A program made the position numbers and the translations under genes. From Streptomyces sp. NBC_00425 (GTDB taxonomy: Bacteria > Actinomycetota > Actinomycetes > Streptomycetales > Streptomycetaceae): a stretch of 64,000 nt of DNA. Location: assembly GCF_036030735.1 (NCBI RefSeq), contig NZ_CP107928.1, positions 9,052,001 to 9,116,000 of the forward strand, written 5' to 3'. The notes under the pieces were generated by a model. It saw nothing but the letters and a program-made list of their open reading frames with translations, was not told the DNA's origin and ran no database searches. Positions 42,026 through 51,652 of this stretch are shown here, in pieces. Every line of letters starts with the position of its first letter. Positions within the stretch are counted from its first letter, which is position 1.

Positions 42026-44257
42026 ATGCCGAGTTCGATCAACAGACGCCAGTTCTTGGCGGGAGCCACCTTCGTGGCCGCGGCGACGGTCGCCGGCGGC
42101 TTGTTCGGCGCGGGCGGCGCGCAGGCCGCCCCCAGCACGTACACGCCGGACTGGAACTCGGTGGACCAGCACCCGCCGGCCCCGGAGTGGTTCCAGGACG
42201 CCAAGTTCGGCATCTACTTCCACTGGGGTGTCTTCAGCGTTCCCGCGTACGACAACGAGTGGTATCCGCGCAACATGTACGCGAGCGGCAGCAAGGCCAA
42301 CCAGCACCACATCGCGACCTACGGTCAGCCCTCCGCCTGGCCTTACCACAACTTCATCAACGGCGCGAAGGACCTGGCGGGCAACAACGTCCAGTTCGCC
42401 CCGAAGCTGAAGTCGGCGGGCGGGAACTTCGACCCCGACGAGTGGGCGCAGCTGTTCGCCGACGCGGGCGCCAAGTACGCCGGCCCGGTCGCGGAGCACC
42501 ACGACGGCTTCTCGATGTGGGACAGCCAGGTCAACGAGTGGAACTCGGTCGCCAAGGGCCCGCACCTCGACCTGCTGCAGCTGTTCACCACGGCCATCCG
42601 CGCCAAGAACCTCAAGCTGCTGGTGGCCATGCACCACGCGTACAACTTCACCGGCTTCTACGAGAACGCCCCCGCACAGTCCGACCCGAGCCTCAAGAAG
42701 CTCTACGGGCAACTGGGTTCGACCGCGGAGAACCAGCTCTGGTACGACAAGCTCAAGGAGGTCGTCGACCGCTCCCAGCCCGACATCCTGTGGCAGGACT
42801 TCAATCTGGACGCGGTCGACGAGCAGCAGCGCCTGAACTTCCTGTCCTACTACTACAACCGGGCCAACGCCTGGGGCCGAGAGGTCGTCGCCACCTACAA
42901 GGACGGGTTCAACGGCAAGGGCGAGGTCTTCGACTACGAGCGCGGCGGCCCCGCGGACCTCACCACCCCGTACTGGCTGACCGACGACAGCATCTCCAAC
43001 AGCAGCTGGTGCTACACCCAGGGCATCGGCTACTACAGCGCCAAGCAGATGCTGCACTCGTTCATCGACCGGGTCAGCAAGAACGGCAACGTGCTGTTGA
43101 ACATCGCGCCGATGGCCGACGGCACCATCCCGCAGGGACAGAAGGACATCCTGCTCGGCATGGGTGACTACCTGAAGCGCTTCGGCGAGTCGATCTACTC
43201 GACCCGCGCCTGGACGGTGTACGGCGAAGGCCCGACGAAGATGGGAGGCGGCGCGTTCACCAATCCGACGGCCGGCACCGCACAGGACATCCGCTTCACC
43301 CGCAACAAGGCCAACAACGTCCTGTACGCCACCGTCCTCGGCTGGCCGGGCAGCTCCCTGACGATCAAGACGCTCGGCTCGGACCGGATCAACCTCTCCT
43401 CACTGACCTCGGTGAAGCTCCTCGACTCCACCGCCGGCACCTACATCAACCTGGCCACGCCGACGCAGAGCGCGTCCGGCCTCACGGTCGCCCTGCCCTC
43501 CTCGGCTCCCTACAGCGCCAACGCTTACGTGCTCAAGCTCGCCTTCTCCGGCACGATCCCGGAACTGCGGCCGCAAGCCGGGGTGATCGCCTTCGCGGAC
43601 ACCGGCTACTCCGGCGTGTCCGCCGTGCTCGCCCTCGGCGACCACAGCGCGGCCGATCTGGCCTCGTCGGGCCTGGCCCTTCGCACGATCTCCTCCCTCC
43701 GGCCGTCCCCCGGCTACCAGCTGATCGGCTACTCCGGAGACAACTTCACCGGCACCTCGTGGACCTTCACCGCCGACAACCCCGACCTGCGGGCCACCGG
43801 CAACAACGACCAGATCGCCTCCCTGAAGGTCCAGTTCAACCCGGCGACGTACCTGCGGATCACCAACGTCACCGACGGCCTGGCCCTGGACAGCGGCGGC
43901 AACGTCGCCTCCGGCTCCAACCTCAAGCAGTGGTCGTGGGACGGCAGCCCCAACCTGCAGTGGCAGGCGGTGGACGTCGGAGGCGGCTTCTACAAGCTGG
44001 TCAACCGCACCAACGGCATGGTCGCCGACGGCTGGGGCGTCACCGTCGACGGCTCGCCGGCCCGACAGGCCGCCTGGAACGGCAGCCCCAACCAGCAGTG
44101 GACGATCACGCCGCGCGGCGGTGACCGCTACTCGATCGCCAACCGCACCACGGGGCTGGTGCTCGACGGGGGCGGCAGCGTCGCCTCGGGCGCCCTCACC
44201 AAGCAGTGGACCTACGGCTCCAGCACCAACCTGCTGTGGACCTTCACCGCGCTCTGA
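42026..44257 (+). CDS. Secreted GH29 alpha-L-fucosidase with crystallin-like and ricin-type carbohydrate-binding domains
   Basis: 743 residues from the ATG at 42026. Twin-arginine signal (NRRQFLAGATFVAAATVAGG, then an AQA cleavage site), so it is exported folded. GH29 barrel (about 40-400) with FGIYFHWGVFSVPAY, EHHDGF and Asp258 in LWQDFNL as the likely nucleophile, then a beta-rich segment. A beta/gamma-crystallin-like domain follows (about 515-600, FADTGYSG and YSGDNFTG), then a ricin-B lectin domain with QW-type repeats (LQWQ, QQWTI, LLWTF). It would release L-fucose, or another L-galacto-configured sugar, outside the cell for the divergent transporter. Confidence 0.88.
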   Translation: MPSSINRRQFLAGATFVAAATVAGGLFGAGGAQAAPSTYTPDWNSVDQHPPAPEWFQDAKFGIYFHWGVFSVPAYDNEWYPRNMYASGSKANQHHIATYGQPSAWPYHNFINGAKDLAGNNVQFAPKLKSAGGNFDPDEWAQLFADAGAKYAGPVAEHHDGFSMWDSQVNEWNSVAKGPHLDLLQLFTTAIRAKNLKLLVAMHHAYNFTGFYENAPAQSDPSLKKLYGQLGSTAENQLWYDKLKEVVDRSQPDILWQDFNLDAVDEQQRLNFLSYYYNRANAWGREVVATYKDGFNGKGEVFDYERGGPADLTTPYWLTDDSISNSSWCYTQGIGYYSAKQMLHSFIDRVSKNGNVLLNIAPMADGTIPQGQKDILLGMGDYLKRFGESIYSTRAWTVYGEGPTKMGGGAFTNPTAGTAQDIRFTRNKANNVLYATVLGWPGSSLTIKTLGSDRINLSSLTSVKLLDSTAGTYINLATPTQSASGLTVALPSSAPYSANAYVLKLAFSGTIPELRPQAGVIAFADTGYSGVSAVLALGDHSAADLASSGLALRTISSLRPSPGYQLIGYSGDNFTGTSWTFTADNPDLRATGNNDQIASLKVQFNPATYLRITNVTDGLALDSGGNVASGSNLKQWSWDGSPNLQWQAVDVGGGFYKLVNRTNGMVADGWGVTVDGSPARQAAWNGSPNQQWTITPRGGDRYSIANRTTGLVLDGGGSVASGALTKQWTYGSSTNLLWTFTAL

Positions 44258-44276
44258 CGACCCCGGCCGACAGGCC

Positions 44277-44318
44277 GGGCGGCTGCGGGGGCGTGCTCCC
44301 ATCTCCCCGCAGCCGCCC
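44277..44318. terminator. Terminator after the GH29 gene
   Basis: Perfect 14-bp arms (44277-44290 and 44305-44318) around a 14-nt loop, 20 bp after the stop codon. Confidence 0.7.
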
Positions 44319-44344
44319 CTCCACCGTGATCGACCGTGACCCCT

Positions 44345-44372
44345 CCGGCCGGGGCGAGCGTGCCCCGGCCGG
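44345..44372. terminator. Terminator for the minus-strand phosphatase gene
   Basis: CCGGCCGGGGC (44345-44355) and GCCCCGGCCGG (44362-44372), perfect 11-bp stem, 6-nt loop. It lies about 40 bp beyond the phosphatase stop. Confidence 0.6.
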
Positions 44373-44409
44373 GCTGCGGACGGCCCGTTTCCCGCACCGC
44401 CCGTTTCCG

Positions 44410-46359
44410 TCAGCCGGGGTCCTGGCCGTAGGACAGCGACTGCTCGAACCAGACGACCTTTCCCACGCTGATCCGCGTCGCCCCCCAGCGCCCGGCCAGC
44501 TGATCCACCAGGAAGAGTCCGCGCCCGCCCTCGTCGCTCAGCCGGGCGTGCCGCATCCGGGGCACCAGGGGTGAGTCGTCCTCCACCTCGCAGCGCAGCA
44601 CGTCCGTGCGGAGCAGCCGCAGGACGATCGGACGGGAGGCGAAGCGCACGGCGTTCGCCACGACCTCGCTGACCAGGAGCTCGGTGGACTCCACCAGGGA
44701 GTCGAGGCCCCAGAGGTGCAGGGTCCTGCGGGTCAGTCGGCGGGCCTGCCGCGCGGTCTGCGGACGCGGGGCCATGTACCAGTACGCGACGGTCTCCGGC
44801 GGGATGCCCTCGAAACGGGCCGCGAGCAGCGCGATGTCGTCGTCCCGGCCTCCCGACCCGAGCGGTCCGAGCGCCAGATCGCACAGCTCTTCCAGCGCCG
44901 GGGGCGCGGATCCCGAGGCGGCCGTCCGCAGTCGGGCGCGCAGCCGGTCCACCCCGGTCAGCACGTCCGAGTCGCGGGACTCGACCAGGCCGTCGGTGTA
45001 CAACAGCAGGGTCGCTCCGGCCGGGGCGTGCATCTCGGTGGACTCGAAGCCGCCGGCGCCCACACCGATCGGCGCCCCGGGCGGGGCCGGCAGCACCTCC
45101 GTCCTGCCGTCGGGGTGGAGGAGCACCGGAGGCAGATGGCCGGCGTTGGACACCAGCAGCCGGTGCAGCACGGGGTCGTACATGGCGTACAGACACGTCG
45201 CCGTGTGCTCGCTGCCCAGACGCTCCGCCTGTTCGTCGAGGTGGTGCAGGATCTCGTCCGGCGGCAGGTCGAGCCCGGCCAGCGTCTGCACGATGGTGCG
45301 CAGCTGCCCCATGATCGCGGCCGAGGTCATGGAGTGGCCCATCACGTCGCCGATGACCAGCGCGACGCGGTTGCCGGGCAGCGGGATCGCGTCGTACCAG
45401 TCGCCGCCGACCTGTGCGGTCCGCGAGGCCGGCAGATAGCGGCCGGCCAGCGTGACTCCGGCCGGGTCCGGCAGCGACTGCGGAAGCATCGTGCGCTGGA
45501 GCGTGTCCGCGACGGACGCCTCGCGGGCGTAGAGCACGGCCTTGTGGATTCCGAGAGCGGTGTGCGTGGCGAGTTGGGAGGCGACGAGCAGGTCGTCGCC
45601 GGTGAAGTCCGCCCGGCCCGGCCCGCGGACGAGGACGACGCTGCCCATGGCGCGGCTGCGGCCGTGCAGGGGGGCGAGGATCAGCCGCCGCCCGGGCGGC
45701 ACCACGCCGGGAGCGTCAGTCGCCCCCAGCAGTTCGGCGACCACCGAGCGCACGCCCGGCAGGTCCCCGAACACCGGCCGCCCGGCCCGCAGCAGCCGGG
45801 CGAGCCGACCGGTGGGGGCGCTCCGTACGACCTCCGCCGCCCGGACGGTGTCGGCGGCCGACGGCGTCGGGCGCGGCCCTTTCGGGGTCGCCCTGACCCC
45901 GGGGGCGCGGTCCGTCGCGTGCAGTCGCAGGACACCGGGAGAGGAGGCGATCTCGTCACCGACCGGAAGCGGCGCGTACAGGTGGACGAATGCCAGGTCG
46001 GCGAAGGCCGGTACGGCCGCCCGGCACAGTTCCCGCAGCGTCTCGTCGAGGTTCATGCCGCGGGCGATCTCCCGGGTCGCCGCGTCGAGGTACCGCAACC
46101 GGTCGGTCTGCGGCTCGGCGGCGTCGCGCCCGGCGTCCCTCGTCCGTTCCGCGGGCGCCTCCGCGGCCGGCAGGCGCACCGCTCGGCCGCCGCCCCGGCG
46201 ACAGGGAGGGTCGTCGGGCCGTACGGGTGCTCCCTGGGCGCGCTCTGCGGCCCCCGGGGACGCAGCGGGACGCTCCCGTCCGTGCCTGCGAGCAGCGGGA
46301 TCGTGCACCCCGGCCGTCTGGTCGCCGGAGCCTGCGTCGGCTCCGAGGTGGTTCGTCAC
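44410..46359 (-). CDS. SpoIIE/RsbU-type PP2C phosphatase with GAF and HATPase (anti-sigma-like) domains
   Basis: 649 residues from the GTG at 46359 (GGAAGGA upstream). Order: ~70 disordered residues, a GAF domain (about 80-270), a PP2C-SIG domain with LQRTMLPQSLP, metal Asp in GGDWYDAIPL and IGDVMGHSM, and YTDGLVESR...RDDDIALL, then a C-terminal HATPase_c region (VSEVVANAVRFAS; DEGGRGLFLVDQLAGRWG). Such proteins combine dephosphorylation of an anti-sigma antagonist with an anti-sigma-like kinase domain. The catalytic Asp residues appear intact. No partner antagonist gene is adjacent. Confidence 0.9.
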   Translation of the reverse strand: MTNHLGADAGSGDQTAGVHDPAARRHGRERPAASPGAAERAQGAPVRPDDPPCRRGGGRAVRLPAAEAPAERTRDAGRDAAEPQTDRLRYLDAATREIARGMNLDETLRELCRAAVPAFADLAFVHLYAPLPVGDEIASSPGVLRLHATDRAPGVRATPKGPRPTPSAADTVRAAEVVRSAPTGRLARLLRAGRPVFGDLPGVRSVVAELLGATDAPGVVPPGRRLILAPLHGRSRAMGSVVLVRGPGRADFTGDDLLVASQLATHTALGIHKAVLYAREASVADTLQRTMLPQSLPDPAGVTLAGRYLPASRTAQVGGDWYDAIPLPGNRVALVIGDVMGHSMTSAAIMGQLRTIVQTLAGLDLPPDEILHHLDEQAERLGSEHTATCLYAMYDPVLHRLLVSNAGHLPPVLLHPDGRTEVLPAPPGAPIGVGAGGFESTEMHAPAGATLLLYTDGLVESRDSDVLTGVDRLRARLRTAASGSAPPALEELCDLALGPLGSGGRDDDIALLAARFEGIPPETVAYWYMAPRPQTARQARRLTRRTLHLWGLDSLVESTELLVSEVVANAVRFASRPIVLRLLRTDVLRCEVEDDSPLVPRMRHARLSDEGGRGLFLVDQLAGRWGATRISVGKVVWFEQSLSYGQDPG

Positions 46360-46409
46360 GCGCGTCCTTCCTGCCCTGCGGGCCCGCCGGGGAGGGTGGA
46401 TCCGGATTG

Positions 46410-47090
46410 TCAGGCGCGCCGCCTGCACCGCAGGAAGATCTGCACCTCGGGCTGGACGTCCGCGGTCGCCGGAGCGTACGTGTACGAGGTCTCCTCGACG
46501 ACCTCGAAGCCGGTCGCCTCGACGATCTCGCGCAGCTCCTCCCGGAGGTAGCCGGACACCCGGATCGTCCTGCCGATGAACGGGATGGAGAAGTCGTCCA
46601 CATCTGCCTCGACCATCGACAGCGCGAACAGTCCGTGCGGGAGCACCAGGTGGTGGACGGTCCGCAGGGCGAGGGGGATCTCCGCGCGCGGCAGCATGAG
46701 CAGCGCGAAGAACGCCGTCACCGCGTCGAAGCGGCCGAGGTCGCGTGGGCCTCCGGGCCGCAGGTCAGCGATGTCGGCCTGGTGGAACACTCCGGTGGGC
46801 ACGTTCCCGCGGGCGAGCGCGACCATCCGGTCCGCCAGGTCGACGCCGACCACCTGCAGCCCCGCCTCCGCCAGTCGGCGGGCGGTCGGGACCCCGGTAC
46901 CGCATCCCAGGTCCAGGACCCGGGAGCCGGCCGGCAGGGAGGCGATGAGCCACTCGGCGGACGCGACCTGTCCCTCCTTGTGGGGGAAGGCCTCGTCGTA
47001 GTGGTCGCCGATGGCGTCGAAGGCCTCGGCCTGACCCGCGCGGTCGAGCTTCATGCTCCCGTAGCCGAGCTTGTCGGCAGGATCGCTCAC
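46410..47090 (-). CDS. Class I SAM-dependent methyltransferase
   Basis: 226 residues from the GTG at 47090, which has GGAGG five bases upstream; the ATG at 47111 lacks a ribosome site. SAM motif I VLDLGCGTGVPTAR, acidic end of strand 2 VVGVDLADRM, and motif for strand 4 FDAVTAFFALLMLP. The N-terminal HYDEAFPHKEGQ resembles small-molecule methyltransferases. The substrate is unknown. The AT-rich stretch at 47109-47150 probably holds its promoter. Confidence 0.8.
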   Translation of the reverse strand: MSDPADKLGYGSMKLDRAGQAEAFDAIGDHYDEAFPHKEGQVASAEWLIASLPAGSRVLDLGCGTGVPTARRLAEAGLQVVGVDLADRMVALARGNVPTGVFHQADIADLRPGGPRDLGRFDAVTAFFALLMLPRAEIPLALRTVHHLVLPHGLFALSMVEADVDDFSIPFIGRTIRVSGYLREELREIVEATGFEVVEETSYTYAPATADVQPEVQIFLRCRRRA

Positions 47091-47202
47091 AAGGACCTCC
47101 TTCTGCCTCATGTGCGATTTTTTCATAGTTGCCCACACTTGGGAGGGGTACGGACTGGGTCGCCCGGCCGGGGGTGAACCGAAGGCATGTCGACACGCTG
47201 CG

Positions 47203-48189
47203 TCACGACGGGCGGACCGTCGGCGGCTGTCGCCTGTGCGCCAGGGGGAGGCTGCGGGAGCGGAAGGTGCGGCGATAGGCGTCCGGAGGCACCCCGACCG
47301 TCCGGTTGAAGTGTCGTCGCAGCGTCGTGGCGGTGCCCATGCCGGTGACCGTCGCGATGGCGTCGACGGTGTCGTCGGTGGTCTCCAGCAGTTCCTGCGC
47401 ACGGCGGATCCGCTGAGTGAGCAGCCACTGCAGCGGGGTGGTGCCGGTGACCGACCTGAAGTGACGGCCCAGATGCCGCGAACTCATCCGCGCCCGGCGG
47501 GCCAGGTCCTCCACGGTGAGCGGACGGTCCAGCCGGCGCAGCACCCAGGGGAACAGTTCGGCGAGCGGGTGGTTGCCCGGTGCGGGAACCGGCGTCCGCA
47601 CGAACTGCGCCTGGCCGCCGTCCCGGTGCGGCGGCACGACCAGACGGCGGGCGAGCGTGTTGGCGACCGACGATCCGTGGTCGAGGCGGACGAGATGCAG
47701 GCACAGGTCCATGGCGGCGGCCTTGCCGGCGGAGGTGAGCACGCGACCGTCGTCGACGTAGAGGACGTCCGGGTCGACCGTCACTTGCGGGTGCCGCGCG
47801 GCCAGCTCCTCGGCGTGCGCCCAGTGCGTGGTCGCGCGCCGGCCGTCCAGCAGACCGGCGGCGGCCAGCACGAAGGCGCCCGTGCAGAGCGAGGCCACGC
47901 GGGCGCCCGCCTCGTGGGCCGCGCGCACCGCCTCCACCAGCTCGGCCGGCGGATCGCGGTCGATGTCGGCCCAGCCCGGCACGATCACGGTGTCGGCGTG
48001 CTCGAGCCGGTCGAGTCGGTGGTCGGGCTCCAGCCGGAAGTGGCCCACCCGCACGGCGGTCGGTCCGCAGAGCGAGAAGCGGTACCAGGGGTCCGCCACG
48101 CCGGTCAGATCGGAGCCGAACACCTCGCAGGCCAGGGACAGTTCGAAGTGCAGCATGCCGTCGGTGACGGCCAGCGCGACGGTGGTCAT
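47203..48189 (-). CDS. GlxA-family (DJ-1/PfpI plus AraC HTH) transcriptional regulator
   Basis: 328 residues. The N-terminal ~190 residues are a DJ-1/PfpI-like domain: VALAVTDGMLHFELSLACEVFG and the nucleophile-elbow region VASLCTGAFVLAAAGLLDGR, where the Cys is kept. The C-terminal ~100 residues hold two AraC helix-turn-helices (LTVEDLARRARMSSRHLGRHF, VDAIATVTGMGTATTLRRHF). The divergent oxidoreductase gene is the likely target. The ATG at 48210 is an alternative start. Confidence 0.88.
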   Translation of the reverse strand: MTTVALAVTDGMLHFELSLACEVFGSDLTGVADPWYRFSLCGPTAVRVGHFRLEPDHRLDRLEHADTVIVPGWADIDRDPPAELVEAVRAAHEAGARVASLCTGAFVLAAAGLLDGRRATTHWAHAEELAARHPQVTVDPDVLYVDDGRVLTSAGKAAAMDLCLHLVRLDHGSSVANTLARRLVVPPHRDGGQAQFVRTPVPAPGNHPLAELFPWVLRRLDRPLTVEDLARRARMSSRHLGRHFRSVTGTTPLQWLLTQRIRRAQELLETTDDTVDAIATVTGMGTATTLRRHFNRTVGVPPDAYRRTFRSRSLPLAHRRQPPTVRPS

Positions 48190-48318
48190 GTCCGGAAGTG
48201 TACGAGGCATGGCGTTCCGGACCGTCGCGGCCGGGAGCGGAACTCCGCGACGATGTTCATGACGGAGCGCGGCGGACCGAGAGCGCTCAACCGAACGATC
48301 CAGTGCGGAGGAGAGACC

Positions 48319-49347
48319 ATGGGAACGGGACAGCGGGTGGCGGTGTTCGGGGCTTACGGACACACCGGGCGGTTCGTGGTGACGGAGCTCGGCGAGCGGG
48401 GGTTCCTTCCGGTCCTCTCCGGCCGCGACGCCGTCCGACTGAAGGCGCTGGCACACGAGACGGGCTGGGAGGCCCGCCCGGCGTCCGTCGACGACCCGGC
48501 CGCCCTCGACCGGGCGCTGGCCGGAGCCGCGGCGGTGATCAACTGCGCCGGGCCCTTCGCCACGACGGCCGCCCCCGTGATCGAGGCGGCGCTGCGGGCC
48601 CGCATCCCGTACCTCGACGTGGCGGCCGAGATCGAGGCCAACGTCGACACCTTCGCGCGCTTCGCCGACCGGGCACGGGAGGCGGGAACGCTGGTCGTCC
48701 CCGCGATGGCCTTCTTCGGCGGCCTCGGCGACCTGCTGGTCACCGCAGTGGCGCAGGACTGGGCGACGGCCGACGAGGCCCACATCGCGTACGGGCTGAG
48801 CAGCTGGCATCCCACCGCCGGGACGCGCACGGCGGGCGCGGTCTCCCGGCAGCGGCGCGACGGCCGGCGCGTGCGCTACGCCGGGGGGCGGCTGGAGTAC
48901 CGCGACGACGCCTCGCCGATCCTGGAGTGGTCCTTCCCCGAGCCGCTGGGGAAGCGCTCCGTCATCGGGGAGTTCACGATGGCCGACGTCGTGACCGTGC
49001 CGAGCCACCTGTCCATCCCCGACGTGCGGACCTACATGACCGTCGAGGCGGCCCGCGACATCGCGGCCCCCGACACCCCGGTGCCGGCCGCCGCCGACGA
49101 GCAGGGGCGCTCCGACCAGACGTTTCTCGTCGACGTCGTCGTGCGCTCCGGCGACGCCGAACGGCGGGCCGTGGCCCGCGGCCGGGACATCTACGCCGTC
49201 ACCGCGCCCCTGGTGGTCGAGGCCGTCGGCCGCGTTCTCACGGGACGTACCGAGGCGGTCGGCGTCGTCTCCGCGGGTGAGGTCTTCGACGCGCCGGACT
49301 TCCTTCGTGCGCTGTCGCCGCACATCACGGTGGAACCGCGTCCGTGA
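48319..49347 (+). CDS. Saccharopine-dehydrogenase-like NAD(P)-binding oxidoreductase
   Basis: 342 residues, ATG at 48319 with GGAGGAGAG upstream. N-terminal Rossmann motif VFGAYGHTGRFV, then SGRDAVRL, INCAGPFATTAAPVIEAAL and IPYLDVAAEIEA, the pattern of trans-acting enoyl-reductase/saccharopine-dehydrogenase-like proteins. Substrate unknown. Divergent from the GlxA-type regulator over a 129-bp promoter region. Confidence 0.78.
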   Translation: MGTGQRVAVFGAYGHTGRFVVTELGERGFLPVLSGRDAVRLKALAHETGWEARPASVDDPAALDRALAGAAAVINCAGPFATTAAPVIEAALRARIPYLDVAAEIEANVDTFARFADRAREAGTLVVPAMAFFGGLGDLLVTAVAQDWATADEAHIAYGLSSWHPTAGTRTAGAVSRQRRDGRRVRYAGGRLEYRDDASPILEWSFPEPLGKRSVIGEFTMADVVTVPSHLSIPDVRTYMTVEAARDIAAPDTPVPAAADEQGRSDQTFLVDVVVRSGDAERRAVARGRDIYAVTAPLVVEAVGRVLTGRTEAVGVVSAGEVFDAPDFLRALSPHITVEPRP

Positions 49348-49447
49348 GGGCGGCCGCCCGACGGCGATCCGGCCCCCGTCCGCCCGCCGTCGTCCTCACG
49401 ACCGGACGCGGCGCCGCAGCCGCCGTCGGTCACTGTCCGCACGGGGG

Positions 49448-50470
49448 TCAGAAGGTGAGCAGCACCTTGGTGGCGCGCCGCTCGTCCATGGCCCGGTAGC
49501 CCTCCGCGGCCTCCTCCAGCGGCAGGGTCAGGTCGAAGACCTTGCCGGGGTCAATCACGCGGTCCCAGATCAGCTGGATCAGGTCCGGCAGGAACCGGCG
49601 CACCGGGGCGGGCCCGCCCTCCAGATGGATGCCGGCCAGGAACAGGTCGAAGCCGGGGATCGAGACGTCGTAGTTGACGCCGACGAAGCCCATGTGCCCG
49701 CCGGGCCGGGTGGCGCCGATCGCCTGCATGGTCGATTCACGGGTCCCCACGGCCTCGACCACCGAGTGCGCGCCGAGCCCGCCGGTGAGTTCCCTGATCT
49801 TCGCCACACCCGCGTCGCCGCGCTCCTCCACGATGTCGGTCGCGCCGTAGAACCGTGCCAGTTCCTGCCGCTCGGGGTGGCGGGACATCGCGATGATCCG
49901 CTCCGCGCCCAGCTGTCCGGCGGCGAGGACGGCCATCAGGCCGACCGCGCCGTCGCCGACGACCGCGACCGTCTTGCCGGGTCCGGCCTCGGCGGCGACC
50001 GCGCCGTACCAGCCGGTGCCCAGCACGTCGGAGGCGGCCAGCAGCGAGGGGATCAGCTCCGGGTCCGGCTGTCCCGGAGTGCGCACGAGGGTGCCGTCCG
50101 CGTGGGGGATGCGTGCTCTCTCCGCCTGGGTGCCGACCGTCTGCGCCACGAACTCCCGGTGCACGCACCCGGACTGGTAGCCCGAGCGGCAGATCTCGCA
50201 GGTGTTGTCGGAGATGACGAACGACCCGACGACGAAGTCGCCCACCTCGACGGTCCTGACGGCGGAGCCGATCTCCTCGACCACGCCCACGTACTCGTGG
50301 CCCATGGCCGTGTGATCGGCGGGCTCGATCCCGCGGTAGGGCCACAGGTCCGATCCGCAGATACAGGTCGCGGTCAGCCGGACGATCGCGTCGGTGGGCT
50401 CCACGATCTCCGGGTCGTCCCGCTCCTCCACCCGGACGTCACCGGCCTTGTACATGACTACGCCACGCAT
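49448..50470 (-). CDS. Zinc-dependent alcohol dehydrogenase
   Basis: 340 residues. CICGSDLW (catalytic Cys), GHEYVG (His-Glu), a structural-zinc loop with CEICRSGYQSGC and one Cys fewer than usual, and the Rossmann motif VVGDGAVGLMAV. The C-terminal DLFLAGIHLEGGPAPVRRF is typical of quinone-reductase/ADH-like proteins that streptomycetes keep next to XRE regulators. Its start faces the XRE regulator gene over a 224-bp region. Confidence 0.85.
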   Translation of the reverse strand: MRGVVMYKAGDVRVEERDDPEIVEPTDAIVRLTATCICGSDLWPYRGIEPADHTAMGHEYVGVVEEIGSAVRTVEVGDFVVGSFVISDNTCEICRSGYQSGCVHREFVAQTVGTQAERARIPHADGTLVRTPGQPDPELIPSLLAASDVLGTGWYGAVAAEAGPGKTVAVVGDGAVGLMAVLAAGQLGAERIIAMSRHPERQELARFYGATDIVEERGDAGVAKIRELTGGLGAHSVVEAVGTRESTMQAIGATRPGGHMGFVGVNYDVSIPGFDLFLAGIHLEGGPAPVRRFLPDLIQLIWDRVIDPGKVFDLTLPLEEAAEGYRAMDERRATKVLLTF

Positions 50471-50694
50471 GTCTGTGTCTCCTCGCTTCGTGGGGGTGGC
50501 GCCCGAGGCGCCCGACCGGGCGGCGATCCGCAGCGTTCCCGCGCCTGCGCGCTGTGCGGGCGCTGCCGACGCGGTCGGCTTCCGATGCCGACGTCACCCA
50601 GGTAACCCTCCTCGCGTGCGGGGAGCGAGGCACCGACGAGGGGTGTACCGGCAGTGCATCCCTCCGGCCGAGCACCCGGCGTACGGTCGAAGGC

Positions 50695-51603
50695 GTGGAC
50701 CATCGTGACGAAGTCCGCGAGTTCCTCACCTCGCGGCGAGCCAAGATCACCCCCGAGCGGGCGGGGCTGCCGGCCGGCACCCGGCGTCGGGTGCCGGGTC
50801 TGCGTCGCAGCGAGGTCGCGGCGCTGGCGGACGTCAGCGTCGAGTACTACGCGAAACTGGAGCGCGGCAACCTCGCCGGCGTCTCGCCCGCCGTGCTCGA
50901 GGCCGTCGCCCGCGCGCTGCAACTCGACGACGCGGAGCGTGCCCACCTGCTGCACCTCGCCCAGGCCCAGGAGGGTTCCGACGGACTCGCCCGTCCCCGG
51001 GCGCGCTCCGGCAGGCAGCGGACCCTGCACCCCAGTCTGCAGTGGACCCTGGACGCCGTCACCGCAGGAGCCGCGATCGTCGTCAACGGGCGCCTGGACC
51101 TGCTCGCGGCCAACCTGCTCGCCCGCGCCTTCTACAGCGACGTCTACGACGGCCACGCCGACGGCGGGCCTGCGCCGAACCTGGCCCGCTACCAGTTCCT
51201 CGACCCCGCGGCCCGCCGCTTCTACCGGGACTGGGACCTCGCGGCCGACATGACCGTGGACCTGCTGCGCACCGAGGCGGGCCGCAACCCCCACGACAGG
51301 GACCTGCACGACCTGGTGGGCGAACTGTCCACCCGCAGCGACGCGTTCCGCACGCGCTGGGGCGCCCACAACGTCACCCGTCACGGCACAGGCGTCAAGC
51401 GCTTCCGGCATCCCGTCGTCGGCGAACTCACCCTGGCCTGGGAGTCCCTGGCGATGAGTGCCGAACCCGGGCTCAACGTCACCGTCTACACCGCGGAGCC
51501 CGGCTCGTCGTCCGAAGCAGGCCTGCGCCTGCTGTCCTCCTGGGCCGCCACCCAGGGCCCCGCCGACTCCACTCCGCGTTCCCCGGCCGGGCCGCCGCAG
51601 TGA
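50695..51603 (+). CDS. XRE-family regulator with MmyB-type ligand domain
   Basis: 302 residues from the GTG at 50695. An N-terminal helix-turn-helix (RRVPGLRRSEVAALADVSVEYYAKLERGNLAGVSPAVLEAVARAL) is followed by an MmyB-like PAS fold (VVNGRLDLLAANLLARAFY; HPVVGELTLAWESL). This group usually controls an adjacent short-chain or zinc dehydrogenase. Both kinds are present here: the ADH divergently, the SDR directly downstream. Confidence 0.87.
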   Translation: MDHRDEVREFLTSRRAKITPERAGLPAGTRRRVPGLRRSEVAALADVSVEYYAKLERGNLAGVSPAVLEAVARALQLDDAERAHLLHLAQAQEGSDGLARPRARSGRQRTLHPSLQWTLDAVTAGAAIVVNGRLDLLAANLLARAFYSDVYDGHADGGPAPNLARYQFLDPAARRFYRDWDLAADMTVDLLRTEAGRNPHDRDLHDLVGELSTRSDAFRTRWGAHNVTRHGTGVKRFRHPVVGELTLAWESLAMSAEPGLNVTVYTAEPGSSSEAGLRLLSSWAATQGPADSTPRSPAGPPQ

Positions 51604-51652
51604 CCACTTCCGTTCACCCGGCCCGTCACCCCACCGACGAGAGACGACCGAC